A DNA stretch of 64,000 bases, taken from the NCBI GenBank assembly GCA_947471505.1, contig CANIWM010000022.1, forward strand, positions 1-64,000, written 5' to 3'. Made by a program: the position numbers and the translations under genes. The notes beneath the pieces are model-generated. The model worked only from the letters and a program-made list of their open reading frames with translations. It was not told the origin of the DNA and searched no databases. Of this stretch, positions 50,901 through 59,430 are shown piece after piece; position 1 is the stretch's first letter; each line of letters opens with the position of its first letter. The DNA comes from Chthoniobacteraceae bacterium. GTDB lineage: Bacteria; Verrucomicrobiota; Verrucomicrobiia; Chthoniobacterales; Chthoniobacteraceae.

Positions 50901-52790
50901 CACAGCGCCCAAGGTCAGCTTCTTGCCGCTGGCCAGGGTGTTTCCAATGGCGCGATCATTGCCGGTGTTGCCGGTGACCGTTCCGTTGATGGTGATATCC
51001 TGCGACCCTTGGAACACCGCGCCAACGTTGCCTGGGGCGGCGCTCACGAGGACGTTGTTGGAGAGCGTGCGCCCGGCATTCAGGGCCTCGATCCGGCCCG
51101 TCGTGAGGGTGAGCAGGCCGCTGGCCAAGCCACCGTTGCTGGCGCTATTGAGCTGCAACAGGGTCGGCGAAATACCGCCATTGCCGCCAGCGACCGTTGT
51201 TGCGCCCCCACCTGAGTTGGAGCCGGAGAGGATCAAGGTGCCAGCGAGAAGCGCCGTCTGGCCGTTGTAGGTGTTGTTGCCGGAGAGCGTGAGCGTGCCC
51301 GTTGGCAGTCCCGTTGCCGTTGCCTGGACAAAGTTCGTTCCACTGTAGGTCAGACCGCGCGTGGTGCCGCCGCCGTTTGAGATGATACCGGCGACCTCGG
51401 TAGCGCCCGTGCCACCAAAGACGGTCGTCATGCTGGCGGTGGCGGCGTTGTTAAGCACGAAGTTTGTGAACTTCAGCGTTTTTCCCGCGGCGATATTGTT
51501 GAGGATCAACTGGTTGTCGTTCGTGTGGTTCACCGTGGCCGTGCCGGTGAACTCGATGCTGCTGTTCCCGCTGAACGTGTAGCCGCTGCCGCCGCTGGCG
51601 CTCTTGAATTCCAACGTGTTGGCGATCGCGTTCGCGCCCGTGAGATCCGTCGAAGCCTGGAACGTGGATACCCCACTCTGCCATGACATCGCCCCGGTTC
51701 CGAGCGCGTTTTGGTGCCCCACGATCACCGTGATAGCACTCGATGAACCGATGGTCACCGCCCCGGTCAAATTGGCCCCGGCCGCTTCCTTGATCTGGAG
51801 CGTGCCGCCGCCGCCGAGGAGATTTACAGCCTGGCCCGAGGTGCTAGCGTCGAGCTTTCGCAGCGTCAACCTCCCCCCGCTATTAACTTGGATCGAGGCC
51901 GCTGCATGATTTATGCTGAAGACCCCTGTCGTTTCGCCGACGCCAGTGGACCATACAAAACTGTTTTGATTAAGGTTGATGTTGTTGGCGAAGGTGACCG
52001 GCGCGCCGCTGGTATTGCCCGCCGACCCGTTTCTCCACGCTAACGCGCCCGTGCCGAGGGCGTTGTTGTGATTGATGTAGAGCGCGCCGCTGTTGGTAGT
52101 CGGACTGTCCACGCCGCCAGTAAACGTGTTGTTGCCGGAGAGCACCCACGTGCCGGCCCCGGTTTTGACGAGGGCCAATGACGACGCCGAGCCATTGGAG
52201 ATATTGCCGCTGATGGTGTTGATGCCCGTGTTCGCGCCGCCCACGGTCAGCGTCACTGTGCTGGTGGTCGTCCCGCCGGAAATCGCGCCGCCGAAGTTCA
52301 GGGTGTTGGTCGCGTTGGTGTTGTTGTTGGCAAAGGTGTAAGCGCCCGCTGTGGTCGCGCTGGCTGGCGTCAAGACGAGCGGTGCGTTGATGGAAATGGC
52401 TTTCCCCGTGCCCGTGAGGGTGGACAGGATCTGAATCGTGCCGCTATTAGAGAGAGTCAGATTATAGCCTCTGGTGGCCCCGATTGCGAAGCCGCCGGAG
52501 GCCGTGCCTGCACTGGTGTCGAAGGAAACGCTCGTCAGCGTCTGGTCGCCTACGGCATTCGTGACCGAGGTGAGGGTCGTGTTGAAAAGGGCCGTGTCCG
52601 CTGCAGCCGGCGGACCGCCAGGTGGCCAATTGCCAGAATCGTCCCAGTCGCCGCCGTCCGCGCCGATCCAAGTGAAAGTGGCGACGTGAGCTGTGGAGAC
52701 GAGGCCGAGGAAGATGGCGCTTCGCCCGAGGAATCGCGATATGGACTTGGAGAGTGGAACGATGGAATGTCGGCGACGGTAAGACTTCAT
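47931..52790 (-). CDS. Giant beta-strand-repeat surface protein with PEP-CTERM tail
   Basis: The 1619-residue protein has a basic N-terminus and signal peptide, FTWIGADGGDWDDSGNWPPGG, and then many autotransporter-associated beta-strand repeats (GAGTWVLSGNNTFTGGVDS, GTQVLSGTNTYTGTTTISAG, GTLTLSGNNTYNGQTALLAG). These should form a long beta-helix. The end is not a beta-barrel but a PEP-CTERM signal, VPEPSSALLLLSGTLLFLRRR, so it is secreted by the exosortase route. It is probably an adhesin or matrix protein. The Gly/Thr/Asn-rich repeats also create long meaningless open frames on the other strand. Confidence 0.88.
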   Translation of the reverse strand: MKSYRRRHSIVPLSKSISRFLGRSAIFLGLVSTAHVATFTWIGADGGDWDDSGNWPPGGPPAAADTALFNTTLTSVTNAVGDQTLTSVSFDTSAGTASGGFAIGATRGYNLTLSNSGTIQILSTLTGTGKAISINAPLVLTPASATTAGAYTFANNNTNATNTLNFGGAISGGTTTSTVTLTVGGANTGINTISGNISNGSASSLALVKTGAGTWVLSGNNTFTGGVDSPTTNSGALYINHNNALGTGALAWRNGSAGNTSGAPVTFANNINLNQNSFVWSTGVGETTGVFSINHAAASIQVNSGGRLTLRKLDASTSGQAVNLLGGGGTLQIKEAAGANLTGAVTIGSSSAITVIVGHQNALGTGAMSWQSGVSTFQASTDLTGANAIANTLEFKSASGGSGYTFSGNSSIEFTGTATVNHTNDNQLILNNIAAGKTLKFTNFVLNNAATASMTTVFGGTGATEVAGIISNGGGTTRGLTYSGTNFVQATATGLPTGTLTLSGNNTYNGQTALLAGTLILSGSNSGGGATTVAGGNGGISPTLLQLNSASNGGLASGLLTLTTGRIEALNAGRTLSNNVLVSAAPGNVGAVFQGSQDITINGTVTGNTGNDRAIGNTLASGKKLTLGAVNITNDVSANPRFLTIGGTGDTVIAGVVANGAGTGVNGLTIWGNNVTLTQANTYTGATTLKAGTLVLDFSAAGAPTSNIINNGKSLVMSAGGLTLKGAGGSATNSQSVVMTNAAGLSRIVVNNNDSSGSTTLALTSTGLGSRANGATINIDLSQGLSGNASGNAITTTAAAATLGWATVKDASGTGFARYDGTNVVRLTGQTSLVDASNASGTDFITAPSSTSTTGSPYLSLTAAAPSYNTLTIDTSSATGANFLDLNGKTVTLSNRGVLLTGSNDFTIQGTGSFGNGSETVVQQMGSGNLTINSTIPGGLTKSGSGTLTVGGTQTATGNITVNQGALVLNADMSTAGTAMAINGGTVRLGASDRINNANAMTMKSGGTLDLNGFNETITSVNMEPGATISGGNNSTLTLSSATPINLSATTGTAITSVINANLNFTNATARFDLRPNAYGAATTLEVNGAISGAATSITGGGSNDGAATLRLSGTTPNTFTGSFRVEFGTNGLVEFNKTDGVDAIGTGGINISTSNPAANYKWLASNQINDSAPIIMEGGTLNLNGFNETVASLTSGITGGNTGFNNSSNGTLTLAGTSGNVLSINNSGSNTTKTLDMNLALSGSGGDISFVSGGTTNRSIQIGGTTPGARTLSLGSVVRTLDVADGAMAVDVLITSQITGTGGGFNKTGAGVLQLTAASTFSGDTKVTAGTLILGNSQALQNSALDTTGAGAITITGLNALSLGGLKGSTNLSSVITTGYFGSLYSLTLNPGTGVSNTYAGVISDGSQLSVTKTGLGTQVLSGTNTYTGTTTISAGTLLVSGSISGSTTTVNGGTLGGSGGTTGAVTVATGGTIAPGSSVGTLNTGALTFTGGAFGLEINTTAITSDLANVAGDLSLLGGATLSITDFNVSGTPLTVGQVFTFIDYSGIWDGGVFTGRADDSDFTLGLNTYRISYNGVDNATTAVTLQVVPEPSSALLLLSGTLLFLRRRPSCNERKA

Positions 52791-53002
52791 GGTTTAGGAT
52801 TGGTTTTTGTATTGGGTTGGATTTTTCCCGCGCATGGCTGTCTGCGCGGAACTGGAAAGGAAGCCATCGTGGACAACGGCCCCTCTGTGAAGTGACTCGG
52901 GCGCACAAAAGGTTACGAACTTTTTTTGATTATCCTAAATGGCCGTTCAGGAAAGGCTGGAATCCGGTGCGGTCCCCGCATCGAGCCGAACGTGCCCATG
53001 CC

Positions 53003-53183
53003 CCCCTGCTCAGTGAATTGATGCAGGCGACCTCCATTGCGATCCCGGAAAAAGTCGGTAACCTTCCGCCCCCTTTTAACACCACTATGGTGCACGATAA
53101 CTCCGACCAGAATAGACGACGCCTTCGACGGCTTCACCCACGTCGGCGAGTCGCTCAATCTTTCCCCGGTGAAAATCGGGCTC
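53003..53183 (+). pseudogene. Scar of a lost sigma-factor/DUF1587 operon copy
   Basis: Bases 53003-53119 closely match the leader and first codons of the sigma-factor gene (58759-58897), including TGATGCAGGCGA, GATCCCGGAAAAAGT, CTTTTAACAC and the codons MxHDNSDQxRR. Bases 53120-53183 match 62139-62203 of the DUF1592-type gene (DAFDGFTHVGESLNLSPV here, DAFEGFTNIGEALNLSTV there). Everything between was deleted. The frame happens to stay open into the LTD/CotH gene, so a fused start at 53087 cannot be excluded. The rest of 52791-53203 shows no gene but must hold two divergent promoters. Confidence 0.8.
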
Positions 53184-53203
53184 TCTCGCTTACGAATCGC
53201 CGA

Positions 53204-56200
53204 ATGCAGCTTCGATCCCTGAACATACCCATCCTCGTTCTCGCCGGATTCGCCCGCTTCGCATTTGCAGAACAAGTCGTCGTCTCCGAGATCATGTACA
53301 ATCCGCCCGGCGCGCTTCCGGAGTTTATCGAACTCTCGAACATCACGGCGACGCCGCTCGACATGGCGCTTTGGCGGTTCAGCGACGGCGTTGATTTTAC
53401 ATTTCCGAATTTCAGCGCGGGCACGCCTTCCGCGCATTTGCTGCTGCCGTATGAGAAGATTTTGATCTCCTCGGCAGGCGATGCTGCAACGCGGGCGGCG
53501 TATCCGGGGATTCCAGGCGGAGTTCGGATTTTCGGGCCGTGGAGCGTGACGAAGGCGCTCGGCAATAGTGGCGACCGCATCACGGTGAAAGACAAGAATG
53601 GCGTGGTGGTTTGCACGGTGAATTACAGCGATGGAGGGAAATGGCCGGTATCGCCGGATGGCACCGGGCACTCGCTGGTGCTTGCAGACGAAAATCAGGC
53701 CATCGACGACTGGCGTGTGTGGCGAGCAAGTACGAATCGTCTGGGCTCGCCCGGCGTTGCGGACCCGGCGGCTCCGGCTGCGGGACTGGCGATCAACGAG
53801 GTGCATTTTAGCACGGTGACAGGGCGCGTGGATTGGGTGGAACTGCGGAACAACTCGGCGACGACGACGGTCTCGGCGGCGACGATGATTCTCTCTGCCG
53901 CGACGGATTTATCCAGCCCCGTCGCGCTTTCCGGAAACGTGACGCCCGGCGCAGTGGTGTCGTTCAACGTGGATTTTGCGCCGGACAATGGAGGAAATGT
54001 GCGGGTGCATCTCGCCGAGGCGGGCAATGTGCGCGATGCGGTGAAGCTCACGCGTGTGGCCGGGCGACCGTCCCAGCAGGTCTTCCCGGCGGGCGGGAAG
54101 CAGTGGTTCACGGATACGACGGACACGCGCAATGCGCAGAATAATCCGGCAAGGAACACGAATATCGTGATCAATGAAATCATGGCCGACCCGCCGAGCG
54201 GTCAGCGCGACGGGGAGTTCATCGAGCTCTACAACAAAGGCGTGGCGGCGGTGAATATCGGCGGCTGGCGGCTCGATGATGATGTGGATATGAGCATCCC
54301 GGCGAACACGATGATCGCACCGGGAGGCTACCTCGTGCTCGCGGCGAACTCGGCTTTTTTAAATGCAAACTACAGCGGGCTTTCGTCGGTCGGGAATTGG
54401 AACGGCTCGCTTTCCAACAGCGGGAGCCGTGTGCAACTGAAGGACGAGTTTGGAAACTTGGTGGATGAAGTGGACTACCGTTTCGGTGGTGAATGGCCGG
54501 AGCTCGCGGCGGGCGACGGGAGCTCGCTCGAACTCGTGAATCCGGAATCGAATAACGCGGTAGGTTCGTCGTGGAGCGATAGCGATGAGAGCGCAAAGAG
54601 CACATTCAGTTCGTTCACAATCAATGGTGGGAATTACAAGCGGATCGCGCATACCGGAGTGACGGACGACGAAATCCTGATGTGGCTTGTCGGCGACGGA
54701 CACATGATCATCCGCAATGCGCAACTCCGCCCGACCGCTGGCGGCGCGGACCTTTTTACGAACGCAAACGTCACCACTCTGAACCCGAACAACACGGACG
54801 GCTGGCGTTCGCACGGCAATCATTGGCCGACCTACCACGACGCGGAGGGTGTCCATATTTTGGCAGGCGGTGGAGGCGACAATAAAGCGAACCACGCGGA
54901 GAAAGACGCGACGGGGATGGTGGCGAATACGGACTACACACTGACGTTTGAGGCGCGCTGGGTGTATGGAAAACCGCGCATCGTCGCGCAGAGCTGGGAC
55001 ATGTCGTGGGGCGGAACGGTGCTCGCGCCGACGCCGCAGAATCTCGGCACGCCGGGCGCGCGGAACTCGCGCTTTGTCGCCGCTGCGCCGCCGGAGGTGA
55101 CGTGGCTGAATCACAGCCCGGCTACCCCTGCGACCGGCTCGACGGTGACCGTCACGGCGAAAGTTTCCGCATCGTCTGCGGTAGCAAGTGTGGAGCTTTG
55201 GCACCGGCTCGACAACGCGACTTACACAGGCACTTGGAACACGACGACGATGGTGGACAACGGCTCCAGCGGCGACACGCTCGCAGGCGATGGCGTCTAT
55301 TCCGCGCAAGTCCCGCTCGCGACTTTCGGCTACAACACAGTGGGTACAATGGTGGAATTTTATGTCCACGCGATCTCTGGAAACGGACAGACAACGGACC
55401 TCCCGCGCGGGTCAACGAGCGGTGTTCCTTTCCCGACAGCGCAGCTCAAGCGCGGCATGTGGGTCGTCGATAATCAGACGACGAGCACTGAACTGCGCAG
55501 GCTTCGCGTGGTCATACCTGCCTACTGGCTCGCCGCGCTCGATACGCCCGACGTGCCCAGCGACCCGACCGGCTCGGCCCTTCCGCCGACTGGCGGCGGC
55601 TCGGTCACTTACAACTACAAATTCCCGAAACACAACAGCCACTACTTCCCTTGCACGCTCGTGATGAACGACAGCGAAGTGTATTACGGTGCGAGCGTCC
55701 ACAAGACCGGCAGTCCATTTACACGGGGCACAAACAACAGCCTCGACCGTGGTCGCGTGACACTTCCGGGCGACCGTCCGTATCGTGGTCACGGCAAGAT
55801 TTATTGGGACAACGACGGCGCGGGGACCACGATGCACCACAACCGGGTGAGCCGCTATCTCCTGTATCTATGCGGCATCCCGGCGAATGAGAACGAAATC
55901 CTAAAAGTCACACGGAACAGTGCCGGCTACGCGGTTCGCGAATCGAATGAGGTATTCGACAAGGACATGCTGAACCGCATTTGGGACAACGGGAGCTCGG
56001 GCTACTTTTACGAAAACGACGATGCGCATGTGATCAGCGACAACGGAAATGTGCGACTCAACAGCGTCGAAACGGCGTGGGACTACAATCCGCCGAATCG
56101 GCCCGGCGCGGAGAATCCCGTGAGCTACCACAACAACTTCGTGCCCGGCTCGCGCGAGGTGGAATACGACTTCGCGCCTGTCTATGAGTGGAACAAACAA

Positions 56201-58696
56201 ATCGAAGCAAACACCGCGACGACCGAGCAACTCGAGCGCATGGCAGACACTCGCGCGATGGCCGCGTATGCTGCAGTGCGCGGATACACTTCGGATTGGG
56301 ACAGCATGACACTGCAACGCGCGAAGAACGGCTATTTCTACAGTCGTCCCGCCGACCACAAATGGATGCTCATCCACTGGGACAGCGATCTGGCGTTTCA
56401 AAACGGGCAGATCAACACGCCATTCATCGGCGCGGAGACCAACGTGCCGAACTACTACAACCGCTCGTTCGTAAGACGGCAGGTGTATTTTTACATGACA
56501 AAGCTCATGGGCGAGTTTGCGCTGAACGGACCGCGCCTCGGTGCATGGCTCGCTGCGGAGGAAGCCGCTTCGCCGTCTTTCACGATCCCCTCGACCTACG
56601 CGACCTGGCCGACGACCAACTCGCCATCCGCACCGATCCAAACCCGCGTTGATTTAATGCTATCAGTCATCGGCGGGGCGCTTACGGCTCCGTTTGCGCT
56701 CACCGCTCCACCAGCGACGACGACAGGTACTGTGCTGGCGATTTCCGGAACCGCGCCCGCGAACATATTCCGGGTAGAATGCGTGGGCCATCCAGAGTCA
56801 ACGTTTGCGTGGACGGGCACGAGCGCATCGGACACTGCACCTTGGAGTATCTCCGGACTACGCCTACGCACCGGGGCAAATACGCTCACCTTCCGCGCTT
56901 ACGATGAGGACGGCGTGCAAATCGGGGCGGACCTCACACAAAGCATCACGAAGACAAACAACGCTCCGCCTTACATGACGGCGACTGTGAGCCCCGGCTC
57001 TCAGAATGCGGCGCTCGGCGAGACTGTCGTGATTGATGCATCGGGCAGCTTCGACCCGGATGGCCCGGCGCTCACTTACACGTGGACGATTTCGCCATCC
57101 GTCGGCTTCACGACCGTCGCCTCCACAGCCGCGAGTCGGACGATTCAATTCACAACGCCGGGCAGTTATTCGTTTTCGATTAGGGGCTCGGACGGTATCG
57201 CGAATCAAACGGTCATCCGGGACATCACTGCATTCAGCAACTCGGACTTTACTTCCTTCGGCAGCGACTATCTCGACCCGACCTTTACGACGAGCAATGT
57301 CAAACTGCTCGACAATTACGCACCGGATTCGTGGTACTCGCTGAACGAAACGAGCGGCAGCATCGCGCTGAATCTGACGGACACAATCACCCGTCCTCTT
57401 ACGAATACCGCTCCGACATTTCCAATCATCACCCGGACGCTGCCCGCGACGACGAACTGGATATTGCAGACAAGCATCACGCCGGAGAACCGCGCATATG
57501 GCAACTTCCTCAGCGGGCTTTACCTTGAGACCGTCGAGGGTGACGTGGCTACGCGCTATGCATTCGGTTACGAGGGCGGGCTGAACTGGAAGGTATTCAA
57601 AGCCATCGGTGGCGGTGCATACGCTCAGTTTGGATCGACCGTCGCCTACACACCACCCGATACGACGCTGCGCATCCGCCGGAGTGCGAACAATCTCTTG
57701 TTCGAATACCGCCTCAACGGCGTTCAGTGGGCAAACGTCGCCACCTCCTCGATGGTCGCGGGAAGCTCTGTAATCCGCGGCGGCATCTTCAGTGCGACCG
57801 GCACGGTAGGCGCAGCACCGAGCGCACCAGGCGTCGGCATTCGCACTGCGTTCGACTACTTGCTGTTCGGCGATCCGGGAAATACCGCGGACCTTTTCAA
57901 CAGTCTGCGCATCACGGAAATCATGTACAATCCATCCGGCGCGGGCGGGGTTGAATTTATCGAACTGAAGAACATTGGTGCGTCGGCGATCAGTCTGAAC
58001 GGCGCGTATTTCGACCAGGGCGATCCATTTTCCAATGCTGCCGGGACCGGTCCGTTCACATTTGGAGCGACGACACTTCAGCCAGGCCAATACTGTGTCG
58101 TGACGAACAACATGACGGGATTTATCGCGCAATACGGAAACGGCGCCCTCATCGCCGGCCAATACAGCGGTTCGCTAAACAACGACGGCGAACACATCGT
58201 GCTCCGCGATTCTGATGGGAACGCGGTGCATGATTTCAACTACAGCGACCTCGCGCCGTGGCCCGTCAGCGCCGACGGCGGCGGTCCCAGCATCGAAGTC
58301 CTCAGCACCACGCTCGCGCTCTACGGAAGCGGAACCAACTGGCGTGCAAGCCAGGAAACTGGGGGCTCGCCGGGCTATCTCGGGTTTGCCACCGACTCGG
58401 ATGGAGACGGCACTCCCGATGTCGTGGAACTCGCGTTTGGCAGCAACCCCGGCAGCGCCACGAGCACACCGCAGCCTCCGACCGCCACACGCGACGCAGG
58501 GACTGGAGGCGTGACCATCACGTGGACCTCGCTGACCGGAAAACCGTATCTAGTCGAATACCGCGACGACCTCATCGCCGGAACATGGCAAACGCTGGCA
58601 ACGGTGAACGCCGCAAGCGCATCATCGAGCTACATCGACACAACCGCCAACGCCGCACCGCGACGCTTTTACCGGATCAAAGCGCAATTCCCATAA
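53204..58696 (+). CDS. Giant exported LTD/CotH surface protein
   Basis: The 1830-residue protein begins MQLRSLNIPILVLAGFARFA, a clear signal peptide, which sets the start. It has three lamin-tail domains starting at about 25 (VVVSEIMYNPPG), 320 (IVINEIMADPPSG) and 1568 (LRITEIMYNPSG). A CotH kinase-like domain (about 810-1065) has YFYSRPADHKWMLIHWDSDL, and a PKD-like domain starts near 1277 (IDASGSFDPDGP). The end has DSDGDGTPDVVELAFGSNP and the shared terminal module ending FYRIKAQFP. CotH phosphorylates proteins in spores; the role in such chimeras is unknown. Confidence 0.87.
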   Translation: MQLRSLNIPILVLAGFARFAFAEQVVVSEIMYNPPGALPEFIELSNITATPLDMALWRFSDGVDFTFPNFSAGTPSAHLLLPYEKILISSAGDAATRAAYPGIPGGVRIFGPWSVTKALGNSGDRITVKDKNGVVVCTVNYSDGGKWPVSPDGTGHSLVLADENQAIDDWRVWRASTNRLGSPGVADPAAPAAGLAINEVHFSTVTGRVDWVELRNNSATTTVSAATMILSAATDLSSPVALSGNVTPGAVVSFNVDFAPDNGGNVRVHLAEAGNVRDAVKLTRVAGRPSQQVFPAGGKQWFTDTTDTRNAQNNPARNTNIVINEIMADPPSGQRDGEFIELYNKGVAAVNIGGWRLDDDVDMSIPANTMIAPGGYLVLAANSAFLNANYSGLSSVGNWNGSLSNSGSRVQLKDEFGNLVDEVDYRFGGEWPELAAGDGSSLELVNPESNNAVGSSWSDSDESAKSTFSSFTINGGNYKRIAHTGVTDDEILMWLVGDGHMIIRNAQLRPTAGGADLFTNANVTTLNPNNTDGWRSHGNHWPTYHDAEGVHILAGGGGDNKANHAEKDATGMVANTDYTLTFEARWVYGKPRIVAQSWDMSWGGTVLAPTPQNLGTPGARNSRFVAAAPPEVTWLNHSPATPATGSTVTVTAKVSASSAVASVELWHRLDNATYTGTWNTTTMVDNGSSGDTLAGDGVYSAQVPLATFGYNTVGTMVEFYVHAISGNGQTTDLPRGSTSGVPFPTAQLKRGMWVVDNQTTSTELRRLRVVIPAYWLAALDTPDVPSDPTGSALPPTGGGSVTYNYKFPKHNSHYFPCTLVMNDSEVYYGASVHKTGSPFTRGTNNSLDRGRVTLPGDRPYRGHGKIYWDNDGAGTTMHHNRVSRYLLYLCGIPANENEILKVTRNSAGYAVRESNEVFDKDMLNRIWDNGSSGYFYENDDAHVISDNGNVRLNSVETAWDYNPPNRPGAENPVSYHNNFVPGSREVEYDFAPVYEWNKQIEANTATTEQLERMADTRAMAAYAAVRGYTSDWDSMTLQRAKNGYFYSRPADHKWMLIHWDSDLAFQNGQINTPFIGAETNVPNYYNRSFVRRQVYFYMTKLMGEFALNGPRLGAWLAAEEAASPSFTIPSTYATWPTTNSPSAPIQTRVDLMLSVIGGALTAPFALTAPPATTTGTVLAISGTAPANIFRVECVGHPESTFAWTGTSASDTAPWSISGLRLRTGANTLTFRAYDEDGVQIGADLTQSITKTNNAPPYMTATVSPGSQNAALGETVVIDASGSFDPDGPALTYTWTISPSVGFTTVASTAASRTIQFTTPGSYSFSIRGSDGIANQTVIRDITAFSNSDFTSFGSDYLDPTFTTSNVKLLDNYAPDSWYSLNETSGSIALNLTDTITRPLTNTAPTFPIITRTLPATTNWILQTSITPENRAYGNFLSGLYLETVEGDVATRYAFGYEGGLNWKVFKAIGGGAYAQFGSTVAYTPPDTTLRIRRSANNLLFEYRLNGVQWANVATSSMVAGSSVIRGGIFSATGTVGAAPSAPGVGIRTAFDYLLFGDPGNTADLFNSLRITEIMYNPSGAGGVEFIELKNIGASAISLNGAYFDQGDPFSNAAGTGPFTFGATTLQPGQYCVVTNNMTGFIAQYGNGALIAGQYSGSLNNDGEHIVLRDSDGNAVHDFNYSDLAPWPVSADGGGPSIEVLSTTLALYGSGTNWRASQETGGSPGYLGFATDSDGDGTPDVVELAFGSNPGSATSTPQPPTATRDAGTGGVTITWTSLTGKPYLVEYRDDLIAGTWQTLATVNAASASSSYIDTTANAAPRRFYRIKAQFP

Positions 58697-58758
58697 GGGG
58701 GAATTGTTTCGCATAGTCTGAACGCCGACTTGTCTTGCCTCACGTCCCCGCTGTCGTG

Positions 58759-58862
58759 CCCCCTGCCCAGTGAAGTGATGCAGGCGACTTTCTTTTCGAT
58801 CCCGGAAAAAGTTGGTAACTTTCCGCCGCCTTTTAACACTACTATGGCCTTTTAACACTTCT
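58759..58862 (+). promoter_or_regulatory. Conserved leader/promoter region of the ECF sigma gene
   Basis: This stretch is repeated upstream of the LTD/CotH gene, with strong conservation of GATCCCGGAAAAAGT, GGTAAC, TTCCGCC and CCTTTTAACAC. GGTAAC resembles an ECF-type -35 element and would suit autoregulation, but no -10 is certain. The conservation may simply reflect duplication. Confidence 0.45.
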
Positions 58863-58866
58863 ATGA
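58829..58866 (+). repeat. 19-bp tandem duplication across the sigma-factor start
   Basis: Two 19-nt units (58829-58847 and 58848-58866) differ at only 2 positions, and each ends in an ATG. The first ATG (58843) opens a three-codon reading frame ending in TAA; the second (58863) starts the sigma gene. The sister copy at 53071-53090 has a single unit. Confidence 0.8.
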
Positions 58867-59429
58867 CGCACGATAACTCCGACCAAGACAGACGGACCTC
58901 CGACGACGCCCTCGATCGTCAGGTGCGTGCGTTCCTCGATTGTCGGTCGTTGATCGAGGGGCACATTGCCGCGCTCGTGCGGGATCGGGCGTTGGCGGAT
59001 GATGTCTTTCAGGAAGTATGGGTGCGTTTCGAGCGCGTGACGCGCCGCGGCGAAGTCATCGCCAATGTGCCTGCGTGGTGCCGGGCGGCGGCGCGGCTCG
59101 TGGCCCTCGAGAGCTGGCGCGAGCAGCGGCGCGAGCAAGGGACGCCCGATCCCGAACTCCTCGCGCTGGTGGACCGCGCCTATGAGGAGCAGGACGGGCA
59201 GGAAGAACTGTGGCGCACGAAATCAGAGGCCCTAGGCGCGTGCATTGATGAACTCCCGCCGCGCTCACGTGATCTCGTCGTCCGCCGTTACCGCAAGGGC
59301 GACCCCATTTCCAACATCGCCGGGCAACTCGGCCAGAGCGTTGCGAGTTTAAAGACCGCGCTCTGCCGCCTGCGCCTCGCTCTCGGCGATTGCGTGCGCA
59401 AGAAACTCAACCATTTGGAGGCCATCTGA
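58863..59429 (+). CDS. ECF-type RNA polymerase sigma factor
   Basis: The 188-residue protein has sigma region 2 (about 24-85: FLDCRSLIEGHIAALVRDRA, LADDVFQEVWVRF, VPAWCRAAARLVALESWREQ) and region 4 (about 130-185: LGACIDELPPRSRDLVVRRY, ISNIAGQLGQSVASLKTALCRLRLAL). This is the form common in Planctomycetes and Verrucomicrobia. It directs transcription of genes linked to the FecR-type partner. The start is the second of two tandem ATGs. The anti-sigma gene begins 1 nt after its stop. Confidence 0.9.
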   Translation: MTHDNSDQDRRTSDDALDRQVRAFLDCRSLIEGHIAALVRDRALADDVFQEVWVRFERVTRRGEVIANVPAWCRAAARLVALESWREQRREQGTPDPELLALVDRAYEEQDGQEELWRTKSEALGACIDELPPRSRDLVVRRYRKGDPISNIAGQLGQSVASLKTALCRLRLALGDCVRKKLNHLEAI

Positions 59430-59430
59430 T

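Noticed and set aside
49929-51215. 428-codon open frame on the plus strand inside the beta-strand repeat gene
   Set aside because: The repeated Gly/Thr/Asn codons of the real gene leave the complement open; no independent motif or initiation signal.
52886-52925. Third copy of the sigma-leader block
   Set aside because: GTGAAGTGA and a GGTTACGAAC-like stretch are present, but their distance differs from the two solid copies (23 versus 41 bp), so the likeness may be chance.
53087-53203. Upstream start of the LTD/CotH gene at the relic sigma-factor ATG
   Set aside because: The frame is open, but it would put 39 arginine-rich residues before a perfect signal peptide; the Met at 53204 fits export far better.
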